In this document: in pieces, positions 1-8,445 of the stretch | Layout of the letters: each line of letters opens with the position of its first letter | Position numbering within the stretch: the stretch's first letter is position 1 | DNA from: Edaphobacter paludis | Lineage (GTDB): Bacteria > Acidobacteriota > Terriglobia > Terriglobales > Acidobacteriaceae | DNA: 64,000 bases | Assembly (NCBI RefSeq): GCF_039993895.1 | Contig: NZ_CP121194.1 | Location: forward strand, 3,162,001 to 3,226,000 | Direction: 5' to 3' | Program-made: the position numbers and the translations under genes | The notes under the pieces: model-generated | The model's input: the letters and a program-made list of their open reading frames with translations, nothing else | What the model was told of the DNA's origin: nothing | Databases searched by the model: none

Positions 1-276
1 CAGTGCGAACCACCACCAGAACAGGCCGTAAGACAGAAAGGCGACCATACCGAAGGTGTTACCGGTACGAAATTCGAGAATGCCGGCGATGATCTGTGCA
101 ACTCCGCCATAGGCAAACGCCAGAGGGACGATGACAGGGATGGCCTCGTGCGGCATCAGGCCAGCGTTGACACAACTGAGAACAACGGTGGTGAGGCCGA
201 AGCCAGCCAGGCCAAGAGGGCCGGGGTTGGCGGTTGGTCGAGAGACGGATTGATCGTTTTCGGTGAGTTGCAACAT
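1..276 (-). CDS. satP: Acetate uptake permease, SatP/YaaH (GPR1/FUN34) family, C-terminus outside window
   Basis: This is the first 92 codons of an inner-membrane protein that runs off the left edge. Residues about 17-35 contain the family hallmark NPxPLGLxGFGLTT, followed by hydrophobic helices and the conserved GNTFG segment near residue 71 and an aromatic SYGLFWW stretch. Family members (SatP in E. coli, about 190 residues, six helices) import acetate or succinate with protons. The ATG at 274-276 has an AGGAG ribosome site just upstream. It is divergent from coaD with about 175 bp between them. The assignment from the N-terminal motif is strong; substrate is inferred from the family. Confidence 0.88.
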   Translation of the reverse strand, partial: MLQLTENDQSVSRPTANPGPLGLAGFGLTTVVLSCVNAGLMPHEAIPVIVPLAFAYGGVAQIIAGILEFRTGNTFGMVAFLSYGLFWWWFAL

Positions 277-451
277 ACTGACGCTCCTGTGCCGAGGTTA
301 AAAGTCCGACGAAAGATTATGTCTTCTGGAAATGCAACCCTATCTTACCGATGGATGGTCTTGTGAGATTAAAGAAGGCGATGAGGGAAGAGCACGCTTT
401 CGGGAATGCCGGTTGGCTTCAAGAGGCGAGGCAACGTATGCTTTGGAAGGT

Positions 452-946
452 ATGCACACGGTAAAGGCGATTTATCCGGGAACGTTCGATCCGCTTACAA
501 ATGGGCACCTCGATCTGATTGCGCGAGGAGCGAAAATTGTGGACCATCTAGTGGTTGCGATCCTGCGCAACTCCGAGAAGGGTACGCCTCTGTTCACCGT
601 GCCGGAACGCGAGGAGATGATCTCCGAAGCGGTGGCGGGTTTCAAAAATGTATCGGTGATGACCTTCGACGGCCTGCTGGTTGACTTTGCGCGGCAGCAG
701 GGGGCGAAGGCGGTCCTGAGGGGGATTCGAGCGATCTCGGACTATGAGTATGAGTTCCAGATGGCGATGATGAACCGCAAGCTCGATCCGGAGCTGGAGA
801 CGCTGTTTATGATGCCGGCGGAGAAATATACCTACGTGAGTTCACGGCTGATCAAGGGTGTATTTCGACTGGGTGGGGACGTGACGGCGCTCGTGCCTCC
901 GCTGGTGATGGAGCGGCTGAAGGCGAAGGTTCCGGCGCGAGTCTAG
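452..946 (+). CDS. coaD: Phosphopantetheine adenylyltransferase (CoaD)
   Basis: CoaD transfers AMP from ATP to 4'-phosphopantetheine, the penultimate step of coenzyme A synthesis, in the cytosol. The 164-residue product begins with the nucleotidyltransferase signature GTFDPLTNGHLDL (TxGH-type ATP site) and has the late motif YTYVSSRLIK near residues 124-133; length matches the usual 160. The reading frame is open upstream to 332, but homology begins at the ATG at 452, which is preceded by GGAAGG; the longer start is rejected. The next gene starts 13 bp downstream, so the two are probably cotranscribed. Confidence 0.95.
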   Translation: MHTVKAIYPGTFDPLTNGHLDLIARGAKIVDHLVVAILRNSEKGTPLFTVPEREEMISEAVAGFKNVSVMTFDGLLVDFARQQGAKAVLRGIRAISDYEYEFQMAMMNRKLDPELETLFMMPAEKYTYVSSRLIKGVFRLGGDVTALVPPLVMERLKAKVPARV

Positions 947-959
947 CCGGTGGGGATCT

Positions 960-1574
960 ATGACGAAGCTGGTGGAGCAGTTCGGCAATATCGATATTTA
1001 TCTCTTCGACCAGTTGCTGCGCGGAAACATTGCGCCGGGTATGCAGGTGCTCGACGCAGGCTGCGGGGGTGGCCGAAACTTGGTGTATCTACTGCGCGAG
1101 GGCTACGAAGTTTTTGGCGTGGACGCGAGCGCGGAGGCGGTGGACCATCTGAGGTCGGTCGCGGCAACGCTTGCGCCTACGCTGGAGCCAGGCAACTTCC
1201 GTGTAGAAGCAGTAGAGGCAATGTCGTTTCCCGAGCAGTTTGTGGATGTCGTGATCTCGAACGCGGTGCTGCACTTTGCGCGGGACGATGCGCAGTTTGA
1301 AGCGATGGTGCGAGAGATGTGGCGGGTGCTGCGACCGGGTGGAATGCTGTTCTGCCGCCTGGCTTCGACGATTGGAATAGATCCCAGCCGACCTTTTCAT
1401 CCGATCGCAGGCAGGCGATTTTTGATGCCAGGCGGAATGGAGTGGTATCTAGTGGATGAAACACTGCTGATGAAGTTGACGGAAGAGTTGGGTGGGCAAC
1501 TTATCGATCCGCTAAAGACGACAGTGGTGCAGGGGGCCAGGTGCATGACCACCTGGGTGGTTAGGAAAGCGTAA
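960..1574 (+). CDS. Class I SAM-dependent methyltransferase
   Basis: This 204-residue protein has the SAM-binding glycine loop VLDAGCGGGRN at about residues 30-40, an acidic ribose-binding strand VFGVDAS near 51-57, and the post-motif VLRPGGMLF near 122-130, so it is a Rossmann-fold methyltransferase. It follows coaD closely with a GGTGGGG ribosome site. The substrate cannot be told from sequence; the best general resemblance is to UbiE/TehB-type small-molecule methyltransferases. It converges on kdpC, and an AT-rich inverted repeat (TAAATAATT at 1572 and its complement at 1609-1617) spans the junction. Confidence 0.8.
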   Translation: MTKLVEQFGNIDIYLFDQLLRGNIAPGMQVLDAGCGGGRNLVYLLREGYEVFGVDASAEAVDHLRSVAATLAPTLEPGNFRVEAVEAMSFPEQFVDVVISNAVLHFARDDAQFEAMVREMWRVLRPGGMLFCRLASTIGIDPSRPFHPIAGRRFLMPGGMEWYLVDETLLMKLTEELGGQLIDPLKTTVVQGARCMTTWVVRKA

Positions 1575-1610
1575 ATAATTCCACGGTAGTTTGGGTTGGC
1601 GGGTCGGCAA

Positions 1611-2189
1611 TTATTTAGCCCCGATAGGTGCAGCCTCATCGAGAGCGAGATTAAGTTCGAGAACGTTGACACGCGGCTCACCGAGAAAACCGAACTGCCG
1701 TCCTCGCGTGTGCTTGGCGACGAGCTGGCGGACGGTGCTCGTTTCAAGATGGCGTTCACGAGCGACTCGGGCAACCTGAAACTCCGCGGCGGCAGGGGTG
1801 ATGTCGGGATCGAGGCCGGAAGCGGAGGCGGTGACGAGATCGATTGGAACATCAGCACCTGGAAGGTCAGTCTGTGCTGAAGCTGTATCGCTGGCGATGC
1901 GGTCGATGAGCTTCTTGTTGGTGGGGCCGTAGTTCGAGCCACTGGAGTTTGCGGCATCGTAGCCGTTGCCCGCGGCTGAGGGGCGCGAGTGGAAGTATCC
2001 GGGAGCGGAGAAGGACTGCCCGATGATGCGAGAGCCGATCAACTGACCCTGCTGGTAGATCAGTTGGCCGTTTGCCTTGTCTTTGAAGAAGACTTGCGCG
2101 AGGCCCGTGACGGCGTAGGGATAGAGCAGGCCGAAGAGGACGGTGGTCACGACTGTGTAAAGGATGGCGGTGATGAGATGGCGACGCAT
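1611..2189 (-). CDS. kdpC: Potassium-transporting ATPase subunit C (KdpC)
   Basis: KdpC is the single-span subunit that stabilises the KdpFABC pump and helps nucleotide binding. The 192-residue product has one N-terminal membrane helix (about 7-30) and the conserved block around QSFSAPGYFHSRPSAAG..YD, followed by SGSNYGPTN near residues 75-85, both diagnostic of KdpC. The length is usual. It is the last gene of the kdp operon, 11 bp after kdpB, and shares its regulation. Confidence 0.96.
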   Translation of the reverse strand: MRRHLITAILYTVVTTVLFGLLYPYAVTGLAQVFFKDKANGQLIYQQGQLIGSRIIGQSFSAPGYFHSRPSAAGNGYDAANSSGSNYGPTNKKLIDRIASDTASAQTDLPGADVPIDLVTASASGLDPDITPAAAEFQVARVARERHLETSTVRQLVAKHTRGRQFGFLGEPRVNVLELNLALDEAAPIGAK

Positions 2190-2200
2190 GGCGAGTCCTT

Positions 2201-4240
2201 CTAAGCCAGATGAATGGCGGTAATGACGATGTCGATCAGCTTGATGCCGAGGAAGGGCGCGACGATGCCGCCCACTCCGTAGATAAGCAGGTTGCGGCGG
2301 AGGAGCGTCTCAGCTGACATGGCTTTGTATCCAACGCCGCGCAGCGCCAGTGGAATAAGGCCGACGATGATGAGAGCGTTGAAGATGACGGCGGAGAGAA
2401 TTGCCGACTGCGGGGTCTTGAGGTGCATGATGTTGAGCGCGTTCAATACAGGGAAGGTTGCGGCAAACATAGCCGGGATAATGGCGAAGTATTTGGCGAC
2501 GTCATTGGCTATGGAGAAGGTTGTGAGCGCTCCACGCGTCATGAGAAGCTGCTTGCCGATTTCGACAATCTCGATGAGCTTGGTTGGGTTGGAGTCGAGA
2601 TCGACCATATTGCCAGCTTCTTTGGCGGCTTGAGTTCCGGTGTTCATCGCGACGCCTACATCTGCCTGGGCGAGCGCGGGTGCGTCGTTGGTGCCGTCAC
2701 CAGTCATGGCGACCAGCTTGCCTTCAGCCTGTTCGCGACGGATGAGATCCATCTTGTCTTTCGGTTTGGCCTCGGCGAGAAAGTCGTCGACGCCGGCTTC
2801 GCGCGCGATGGCCGCGGCGGTAAGCGGATTATCGCCAGTGATCATGATGGTGCGAATGCCCATGGCGCGAAGCTGCGTGAAGCGCTCCTTCATGCCTCCC
2901 TTGACGATGTCCTTCAGATGGATGACGCCGAGGGCCTGCCGGTTCTCGGCGACGACGAGAGGCGTGCCGCCGCTGCGCGCTATAACCTCGACTGCGGCTC
3001 GGACTTCATCAGGAAGAATGCCGCCGTTCTCCTTTAGAAACGCGGCAATGGCATCGGTAGATCCTTTGCGGATGATGCGCCCATCGAGGTTGACGCCTGA
3101 CATTCGAGTGACAGCAGAGAAGGGCACGAACTCTGCGTTCAGCTCATGAAGTTCGCGACCACGCAGACCGTATAGCTCTTTGGCGAGAACAACGATGCTG
3201 CGGCCTTCAGGGGTTTCGTCGGGAAGAGAAGAGAGTTGCGCAGCGTCGGCGAGTTGATCTTTGCTGACGCCGGGCGCAGGGATGAACTCCGAAGCCTGGC
3301 GATTGCCAAGAGTGATGGTCCCTGTCTTATCGAGCAGCAATGTGTCGACATCGCCTGCAGCTTCGACGGCGCGGCCGGACATGGCAAGGACGTTGTGCTG
3401 GACGAGGCGGTCCATTCCCGCGATGCCGATTGCCGAGAGCAGGCCGCCGATCGTCGTTGGGATGAGACAGACGAGCAGCGAGATAAGAACGAAGACTGTT
3501 TGCGGGGCGGTTGAGTAAATTGCGAAGGGTTGCAGCGTGACCACGGCCAGCAGAAAAATAATCGTGAGACCGGCGAGAAGAATATTCAGCGCGATCTCGT
3601 TTGGTGTTTTCTGACGCTCAGCGCCTTCGACAAGCGCGATCATACGATCGAGAAACGTCTCGCCGGGGTTGGAGGTGATGCGTACTTTGATCTGATCGGA
3701 GAGAACGCGCGTGCCTCCAGTGACGGCAGAGCGGTCGCCACCAGCCTCGCGAATAACGGGCGCTGACTCTCCTGTGATAGCGGATTCGTCGACGGAGGCT
3801 ACGCCTTCGATGACCTCACCATCTCCGGGTATGGTGCCTCCGGCGATGACAAAGACAAGATCACCAGCACGAAGCTGTGAACTGGCGACCTCGTCGGTCT
3901 TGCCGTTTGGGAGGATGCGCACAGCAGTGGTCTCAGACTTGGCGCGTCGCAAGGCGTCGGCCTGAGCTTTGCCTCGACCTTCGGCCATCGCTTCGGCGAA
4001 GTTGGCGAAGAGCACCGTGAACCATAGCCAAAGTGTGATCTGTAGATCGAAGCCGAGCGTGTGGTGATGAGCTGCAATGTCGCGGAGGAGATAGATCGAT
4101 GTGATCACGCTGCCAATCTCGACTACGAACATGACGGGGTTCTTCATCATGGTTCGTGGATTGAGCTTGACGAGAGCATCTATCAGAGCGCGATGGACGA
4201 TTTTTGTATCCCAGAGAGAGCGTTTACGTGTGTTTGCCAT
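2201..4240 (-). CDS. kdpB: Potassium-transporting ATPase ATP-binding subunit (KdpB)
   Basis: KdpB is the P-type ATPase that energises high-affinity potassium uptake. In this 679-residue protein the actuator motif TGES lies at 156-159, the phosphorylated aspartate at D304 in DKTGT, and the hinge [11 protein letters not shown] near 520. Membrane helices sit in the first 90 residues, at about 215-280 and in the last 110 residues. No key residue is missing. It lies between kdpA (22 bp gap) and kdpC (11 bp gap). Confidence 0.98.
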   Translation of the reverse strand: MANTRKRSLWDTKIVHRALIDALVKLNPRTMMKNPVMFVVEIGSVITSIYLLRDIAAHHHTLGFDLQITLWLWFTVLFANFAEAMAEGRGKAQADALRRAKSETTAVRILPNGKTDEVASSQLRAGDLVFVIAGGTIPGDGEVIEGVASVDESAITGESAPVIREAGGDRSAVTGGTRVLSDQIKVRITSNPGETFLDRMIALVEGAERQKTPNEIALNILLAGLTIIFLLAVVTLQPFAIYSTAPQTVFVLISLLVCLIPTTIGGLLSAIGIAGMDRLVQHNVLAMSGRAVEAAGDVDTLLLDKTGTITLGNRQASEFIPAPGVSKDQLADAAQLSSLPDETPEGRSIVVLAKELYGLRGRELHELNAEFVPFSAVTRMSGVNLDGRIIRKGSTDAIAAFLKENGGILPDEVRAAVEVIARSGGTPLVVAENRQALGVIHLKDIVKGGMKERFTQLRAMGIRTIMITGDNPLTAAAIAREAGVDDFLAEAKPKDKMDLIRREQAEGKLVAMTGDGTNDAPALAQADVGVAMNTGTQAAKEAGNMVDLDSNPTKLIEIVEIGKQLLMTRGALTTFSIANDVAKYFAIIPAMFAATFPVLNALNIMHLKTPQSAILSAVIFNALIIVGLIPLALRGVGYKAMSAETLLRRNLLIYGVGGIVAPFLGIKLIDIVITAIHLA

Positions 4241-4262
4241 GGTGATCTATTTACTTTCTGGC

Positions 4263-6050
4263 TTAGAAGGTTTTGCCGGCGTGCATGAGTAAGTGCTCCA
4301 GGAGAGGACCGAGAGTAAGAGCGGGGAAGAAGGTGAGAGCACCGACGATGAGGATGACTCCGACGAGCAGCACAGTGAAGAGAGGTGTGTGCACCGGGAA
4401 GGTTCCTGCCGATGGAGGAACGAGCTTCTTCTTCGCGAGATTGCCTGCGACGGCCAACATCGGAACGATCATGAGGAAACGACCAACCAGCATGGCCGTG
4501 GCGAGCGAGAAGTTGTACCAGTGCGTGTTGGCGCTGAGACCCGCGAATGCGGAACCATTGTTCCCTGTGGCCGAAGTGTAGGCATAAAGGATCTCGGAGA
4601 GTCCGTGCGGCCCTGTGTTGGCGAGCGCTGAAAGACCAAGGTTCGGCATCATCAGCGAGATCGCAGTGAAGCTGAGAATGGAAAGTGGAAAGATGAGCAC
4701 ATAGAGCATCGCCATCTTCACATCGAAGGACTCAATCTTCTTTCCGAGATACTCTGGCGTGCGTCCGACCATGAGACCAGCGATAAAGACGGACAGGATA
4801 ACGAAGATCAACATGCCGTACATTCCAGAGCCGACACCGCCGAAGATGATCTCGCCAAGCATGATGTTCACGAGAGGGACGAGTCCGCCAAGAGGCATAA
4901 AGGAATCATGCATGGCGTTGACCGCTCCGCAACTGGCGTCCGTCGTGACGGTGGCGAAGAGAGCAGAGTCTGCAACTCCGAAGCGGACTTCCTTGCCTTC
5001 CATATTTCCGCCGGGCTGCATTGCCGAGGCGTGCTGGTCTATATGCATTGTTGCGGTATGCAGCAGAGGGTTTGGTTGCGCCTCTGCGTAGTAGGCAACG
5101 AAGACCCCGGCAAAGAAGAGCACAGACATCGCGGCAAACACGGCCCAGCCATGAGCGGGGGAACGGACCATTCTGCCTAGCGTTACCGTCAGTCCGGCAG
5201 GAATGAGAAATATGGATAGCATCTCCAGTAGATTTGAAAATGGTGTTGGGTTCTCAAACGGGTGAGCGCTGTTGGTGTTGAAGAATCCTCCACCATTGGT
5301 GCCGAGCATTTTGATGGCTTCCTGTGAGGCGACCGGGCCTTGTGCAATGCTTTGCGTTGTTACGATCTGGGTTGCGGGCTTGCCATCGGTGCCTGTCGTG
5401 GTTACAGTCTGCGACTGAATGAGCTTCGCCTGGTCATAAGGGCGGAAATTCTGAACTACGCCCTGGGAGACAAGAAGAAGAGCGTAGATCAAACATGTGG
5501 GCAGAAGTACCCACAGCGATGCGCGTGTCGCGTCCACCCAAAAGTTACCGAGGGTCTTCGACTCGCGTCGAGAGATGCCGCGAATGAAAGCGATGGCCAG
5601 CGAGATCCCGATGGCGGCGGAGAAGAAGTTATGGTAGGCGAGCGTCAGCATCTCCGTGAGATAACTCATCGTTGTCTCAGGAACGTAAGCCTGCCAATTG
5701 GTGTTCGTCGTAAAGGAGGCAGCCGTATTGAGAGCAAGATCGGGCGCCACTGCCGCAAGATGTTGAGGATTGAGCGGGAGGAGATGCTGTAAACGCTCAA
5801 TTGCATAGGTGACCAGCAACGTTACCAGACTGAAGAGCAGCATAACGATGCCATACTCTGTCCAACGCATCTCATGCGTCTCGTCTATGCCTGTAACGCG
5901 ATAGATGAGTCGTTCGATTGGGCGGAGGAGAGGATCGACAAAGGTACGCTCGCGTTCGAAGACGCGGGCCATATAGATGCCGAGTGGTTTCGCGCAGATG
6001 AGAACGAGAGCGAAGAAGAAAAATATCTGGAACCAGCCATTAGCGGTCAT
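4263..6050 (-). CDS. kdpA: Potassium-transporting ATPase potassium-binding subunit (KdpA)
   Basis: KdpA forms the channel-like pathway that selects potassium in the KdpFABC pump. The 595-residue product has about ten membrane helices and the four degenerate selectivity loops of the superfamily, seen around NTAASFTTNTNWQ, GTNGGGFFNTNSAHPFENP, CGAVNAMHDSFMPLGG and TSATGNNGSAFAG. The length agrees with E. coli KdpA (557) plus slightly longer loops. It starts 17 bp after kdpF. Confidence 0.98.
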   Translation of the reverse strand: MTANGWFQIFFFFALVLICAKPLGIYMARVFERERTFVDPLLRPIERLIYRVTGIDETHEMRWTEYGIVMLLFSLVTLLVTYAIERLQHLLPLNPQHLAAVAPDLALNTAASFTTNTNWQAYVPETTMSYLTEMLTLAYHNFFSAAIGISLAIAFIRGISRRESKTLGNFWVDATRASLWVLLPTCLIYALLLVSQGVVQNFRPYDQAKLIQSQTVTTTGTDGKPATQIVTTQSIAQGPVASQEAIKMLGTNGGGFFNTNSAHPFENPTPFSNLLEMLSIFLIPAGLTVTLGRMVRSPAHGWAVFAAMSVLFFAGVFVAYYAEAQPNPLLHTATMHIDQHASAMQPGGNMEGKEVRFGVADSALFATVTTDASCGAVNAMHDSFMPLGGLVPLVNIMLGEIIFGGVGSGMYGMLIFVILSVFIAGLMVGRTPEYLGKKIESFDVKMAMLYVLIFPLSILSFTAISLMMPNLGLSALANTGPHGLSEILYAYTSATGNNGSAFAGLSANTHWYNFSLATAMLVGRFLMIVPMLAVAGNLAKKKLVPPSAGTFPVHTPLFTVLLVGVILIVGALTFFPALTLGPLLEHLLMHAGKTF

Positions 6051-6067
6051 TGAAGGTCTTCCCTTTG

Positions 6068-6154
6068 TTAGAACTTTTCGGGGCGCAGAAGCGCGTAGAC
6101 GAGGTAAACGAAAAGCGCAAGAGAGATGAGCGAGAGAATGAAAGTTTCAAGCAT
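6068..6154 (-). CDS. kdpF: KdpF, small stabilising subunit of the Kdp potassium pump
   Basis: This 28-residue ORF has a single hydrophobic span (about residues 4-22) ending in LLRPEKF, the C-terminal signature typical of KdpF. Its ATG follows directly on the TAG stop of the upstream 33-residue ORF, which suggests translational coupling. KdpF is known to bind between KdpB and KdpA and stabilise the complex. It is easily missed by gene callers because of its length. Position directly before kdpA supports the call. Confidence 0.93.
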   Translation of the reverse strand: MLETFILSLISLALFVYLVYALLRPEKF

Positions 6155-6256
6155 CTATTTGCCCTCCGTAGAATCCAACCGTCCACAACCGAAGATGTAG
6201 AGGATGGCAATAGCGAAGAAAGCTATGCTTGCTGCAATGCATCCGATATCCCACAT
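6155..6256 (-). CDS. Small single-span membrane protein directly upstream of kdpF
   Basis: A 33-codon ORF starts at the ATG at 6254-6256 after an AAGGAAT ribosome site and ends in TAG immediately before the kdpF ATG. Residues about 5-24 form one hydrophobic helix, followed by a short tail with GCGRL and polar residues. I recall similar unnamed micro-ORFs with a helix and a C-x-R-L tail before kdpF in other bacterial kdp operons, but I cannot confirm this here. The perfect abutment with kdpF and the ribosome site argue that it is translated. A role as an extra pump subunit or leader peptide is inference. Confidence 0.7.
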   Translation of the reverse strand: MWDIGCIAASIAFFAIAILYIFGCGRLDSTEGK

Positions 6257-6319
6257 GAATCATTCCTTTCCGTACTACACGAGACCGCAAGCCTGGCAAA
6301 TCAGTAGAAACGCAAACCT

Positions 6320-6472
6320 CTACCTCATTGGGCCTTTGAGCTTGCATTCCCGCTTGAGAGTTGTCAACAGGCTTTTTCTGCTGATTTGCCCGGCAAGCCA
6401 ACGGCGACAAACAAATGTAAGAAGGGCAAACGTTATGATGTACGCGCCTACGCCATATAACAGACTTCTCAT
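6320..6472 (-). CDS. Candidate 50-residue membrane protein, first ORF of the kdp transcript
   Basis: A 50-codon ORF begins at the ATG at 6470-6472, preceded by AGAGGGACG, a good ribosome site. It encodes a hydrophobic helix (about residues 5-22, with YIITFALLTF) followed by a basic, polar tail rich in Lys and Arg, as expected for a small inner-membrane protein with a positive-inside C-terminus. It lies 57 bp downstream of the 11-bp repeat array and 63 bp upstream of the 33-residue ORF. I do not recognise a family. Its position suggests it is expressed with the potassium pump; it could also be a chance ORF in a leader. Confidence 0.5.
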   Translation of the reverse strand: MRSLLYGVGAYIITFALLTFVCRRWLAGQISRKSLLTTLKRECKLKGPMR

Positions 6473-6528
6473 GACGTCCCTCTTGGGCCATATGACCTAT
6501 GCCCATGAGCTATTTCATAGGGTTTGCC

Positions 6529-6568
6529 GTAAAGAGTCCGTAGGGAAGATGTAAAGAATTCGTAAAGA
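6529..6568 (-). promoter_or_regulatory. Four tandem 11-bp repeats, putative KdpE operator
   Basis: On the minus strand the heptamer TCTTTAC recurs with an exact 11-bp period; on the plus strand GTAAAGA starts at 6529, 6551 and 6562, with a degenerate GTAGGGA at 6540. Direct repeats one helical turn apart are typical of OmpR/PhoB-family regulators, and TTTAC resembles the TTTATA/TTTACA half-sites of E. coli KdpE. The array lies just after the kdpE stop and upstream of the small kdp ORFs, so it probably activates the kdp operon. Confidence 0.6.
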
Positions 6569-6572
6569 CGGT

Positions 6573-7289
6573 TTACAGGTCGTCGCTGCCTGTAGGGCGA
6601 AAGCGGTACCCGACCCACGGCTCGGTGAGGATGTAACGCGGCTCGTCGGACGTCTCTATCTTTTTTCGCAGTTGGCCAATACTGACTCGGAGATATTCTG
6701 GCTGATCTGCGTGGGCGCCCCATACTGCTTGCAGAAGAGCCCGATGCGTTAGAACCTGTCCGGCATGTTCGGCAAAACAGACGAGAAGATCGAACTGTTT
6801 TGGAGTGAGATGAATGTCCCTGCCGCGCACGGTGACACGATGTTGCGGAATGTCGATGCGAAAGTCGCCAAGGTCGATGACGGTCTGCATGTCTCGAGTT
6901 TCGCTTAGGTTACGCCGTAGCTGGGCGCGGACACGAGCTTGCAACTCCTGAATGCTGAAGGGCTTAGTCACATAGTCGTCGGCGCCTGCATCGAGAGCTT
7001 CAATCTTCATGCGTTCGTTATTGCGCACGGAGAGGACGATGATTGGCATATCGGAGTTGGCGCGAAGTTCGCGGCAAAGCTCAACGCCGTTCATCTCCGG
7101 CATAGAGACGTCGGTTATCACCAGGTCCGGCTTCCACTCAAGAGCGATGTCGGCGCCTTCAATGCCATTGTTTGCGATGCGCACGGCATATCCCTGCGTG
7201 GAAAGCGCAGTCCGCAGCACCCGAATAATCTGCGGTTCGTCGTCCACAATCAGAATCTTTGCCGGTTGGTCTTGTTCGATCGACTTCAT
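6573..7289 (-). CDS. kdpE: Response regulator KdpE (OmpR family)
   Basis: KdpE activates kdp transcription when phosphorylated. The 238-residue protein has a receiver domain with the acidic pair near D16-D17, phospho-acceptor D60 in VITDVSMPEMNG, and the conserved Lys in KPFS, followed by an OmpR-type winged helix (about 130-232) ending in VGYRFRP. Its ATG overlaps the stop of the upstream kdpD-like gene by 4 bp, so the two are cotranscribed. The likely target repeats lie immediately downstream. Confidence 0.95.
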   Translation of the reverse strand: MKSIEQDQPAKILIVDDEPQIIRVLRTALSTQGYAVRIANNGIEGADIALEWKPDLVITDVSMPEMNGVELCRELRANSDMPIIVLSVRNNERMKIEALDAGADDYVTKPFSIQELQARVRAQLRRNLSETRDMQTVIDLGDFRIDIPQHRVTVRGRDIHLTPKQFDLLVCFAEHAGQVLTHRALLQAVWGAHADQPEYLRVSIGQLRKKIETSDEPRYILTEPWVGYRFRPTGSDDL

Positions 7290-8434
7290 TCCCGCTCCCG
7301 ATGCTGCGTGACGATGTGAACATCGACGTTTGGCGCTTCTGAGAGAAAGTGCTGGATGGCCCAGTAATAAAGATACTTGCGGAAACCGCTGACAGCGGTC
7401 CGGCCAAAGATGATGTGCGTGATACGTTTTTCGCGAACGAACTCCGCTGCTGCGTGGGCAACGCTTGTACCTTTTATCGTGACAACCTGAGCGCCAAGAT
7501 TACGCGCGAACTGAATGTTCGTCGCAAGCGTACTCTGCTCTTCGTCACCGTCTCCAGTATCGATGTGGAGCACGAAGAGTTCGCCCCCGACACCCTCGGC
7601 GATGCGTGCGCCGCGAGTAATCAAAATTTGAGACGCGCTGCTGGAACTGATGCAGACGGCCACCCGCTCGCGAACAGCCCACTGCTCCTGGATGCGTTTG
7701 GCGTCCATATAAGCGGTGAGTGTGCGGTCCACGGCTTTGGTGACATGTTGCAGGGCCAGTTCGCGGAGGGCGATGAGATTGCCGCGGCGGAAAAAGTTGG
7801 CAAGAGCTTTTTCGGCTCGGTCGACCCCATAGATATCGCCGCGTCTCATCCGAGTCTGGAGAGCCTCTGGAGTCAGGTCAGCCATAACGATTTCGTCGGC
7901 GCGCTGCACCAGCCAGTCAGGCACGGTCTCGCGGATCTGGATACCTGTGATGCTCTGCACCGTAGGCGCAACGCTCTCGATGTGTTGAACGTTCATCGTT
8001 GCGAGCACATCGATGTTGGCAGCCAATACAGCGAGAACATCTTCGTAGCGCTTGCGATGCTTACTGCCTTCAATATTGGTATGGGCCAGCTCGTCGATAA
8101 GGACGATCTGTGGATGGCGAGCAAGAATCCCGTCGAGGTCCATCTCCTCGAAGACAACTCCTCTATATTCGATCTTCTTCCGCGGGATCTGTTCAAGCTG
8201 GTTGACAAGTTCCGCTGTTCGAGGACGACCATGAGCTTCTACCACGCCGACAACAATGTCTTCGCCACGCTGTTTACGGCGAATGGCTTCGCTGAGCATG
8301 TTGTAGGTTTTGCCGACGCCGGGCGCATAACCGAGAAAGAGCTTAAAGATTCCGCCCTTCTTTTCAGGCGCAACTTTTTCAAGCCACTCTTCCGGGCTCT
8401 TGGTACTGCGGTCTAATGGCTCGCGGCTAGGCAT
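7286..8434 (-). CDS. kdpD: KdpD N-terminal sensor half (KdpD plus USP domains), no kinase
   Basis: The 382-residue product matches only the cytoplasmic N-terminal part of KdpD: a Walker A loop GYAPGVGKT at 35-43, the conserved DELAHTN..GSKHRKR block, NVQHIES, and a USP-like domain from about 250 to the end. It lacks the four membrane helices, GAF, HisKA and ATPase domains of full KdpD (about 890 residues). The remaining domains are encoded by the divergent gene at 8446. In full-length KdpD this part senses potassium, ionic strength and c-di-AMP. No clear ribosome site precedes the ATG at 8434, so the start is tentative. Confidence 0.92.
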   Translation of the reverse strand: MPSREPLDRSTKSPEEWLEKVAPEKKGGIFKLFLGYAPGVGKTYNMLSEAIRRKQRGEDIVVGVVEAHGRPRTAELVNQLEQIPRKKIEYRGVVFEEMDLDGILARHPQIVLIDELAHTNIEGSKHRKRYEDVLAVLAANIDVLATMNVQHIESVAPTVQSITGIQIRETVPDWLVQRADEIVMADLTPEALQTRMRRGDIYGVDRAEKALANFFRRGNLIALRELALQHVTKAVDRTLTAYMDAKRIQEQWAVRERVAVCISSSSASQILITRGARIAEGVGGELFVLHIDTGDGDEEQSTLATNIQFARNLGAQVVTIKGTSVAHAAAEFVREKRITHIIFGRTAVSGFRKYLYYWAIQHFLSEAPNVDVHIVTQHRERE

Positions 8435-8445
8435 AGGGCTAACAT

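Noticed and set aside
6257-6572. A c-di-AMP riboswitch upstream of the kdp genes
   Set aside because: Such switches control potassium uptake in some bacteria, but I could not see the conserved ydaO core; most of the space is better explained by the 50-residue ORF and repeat array.
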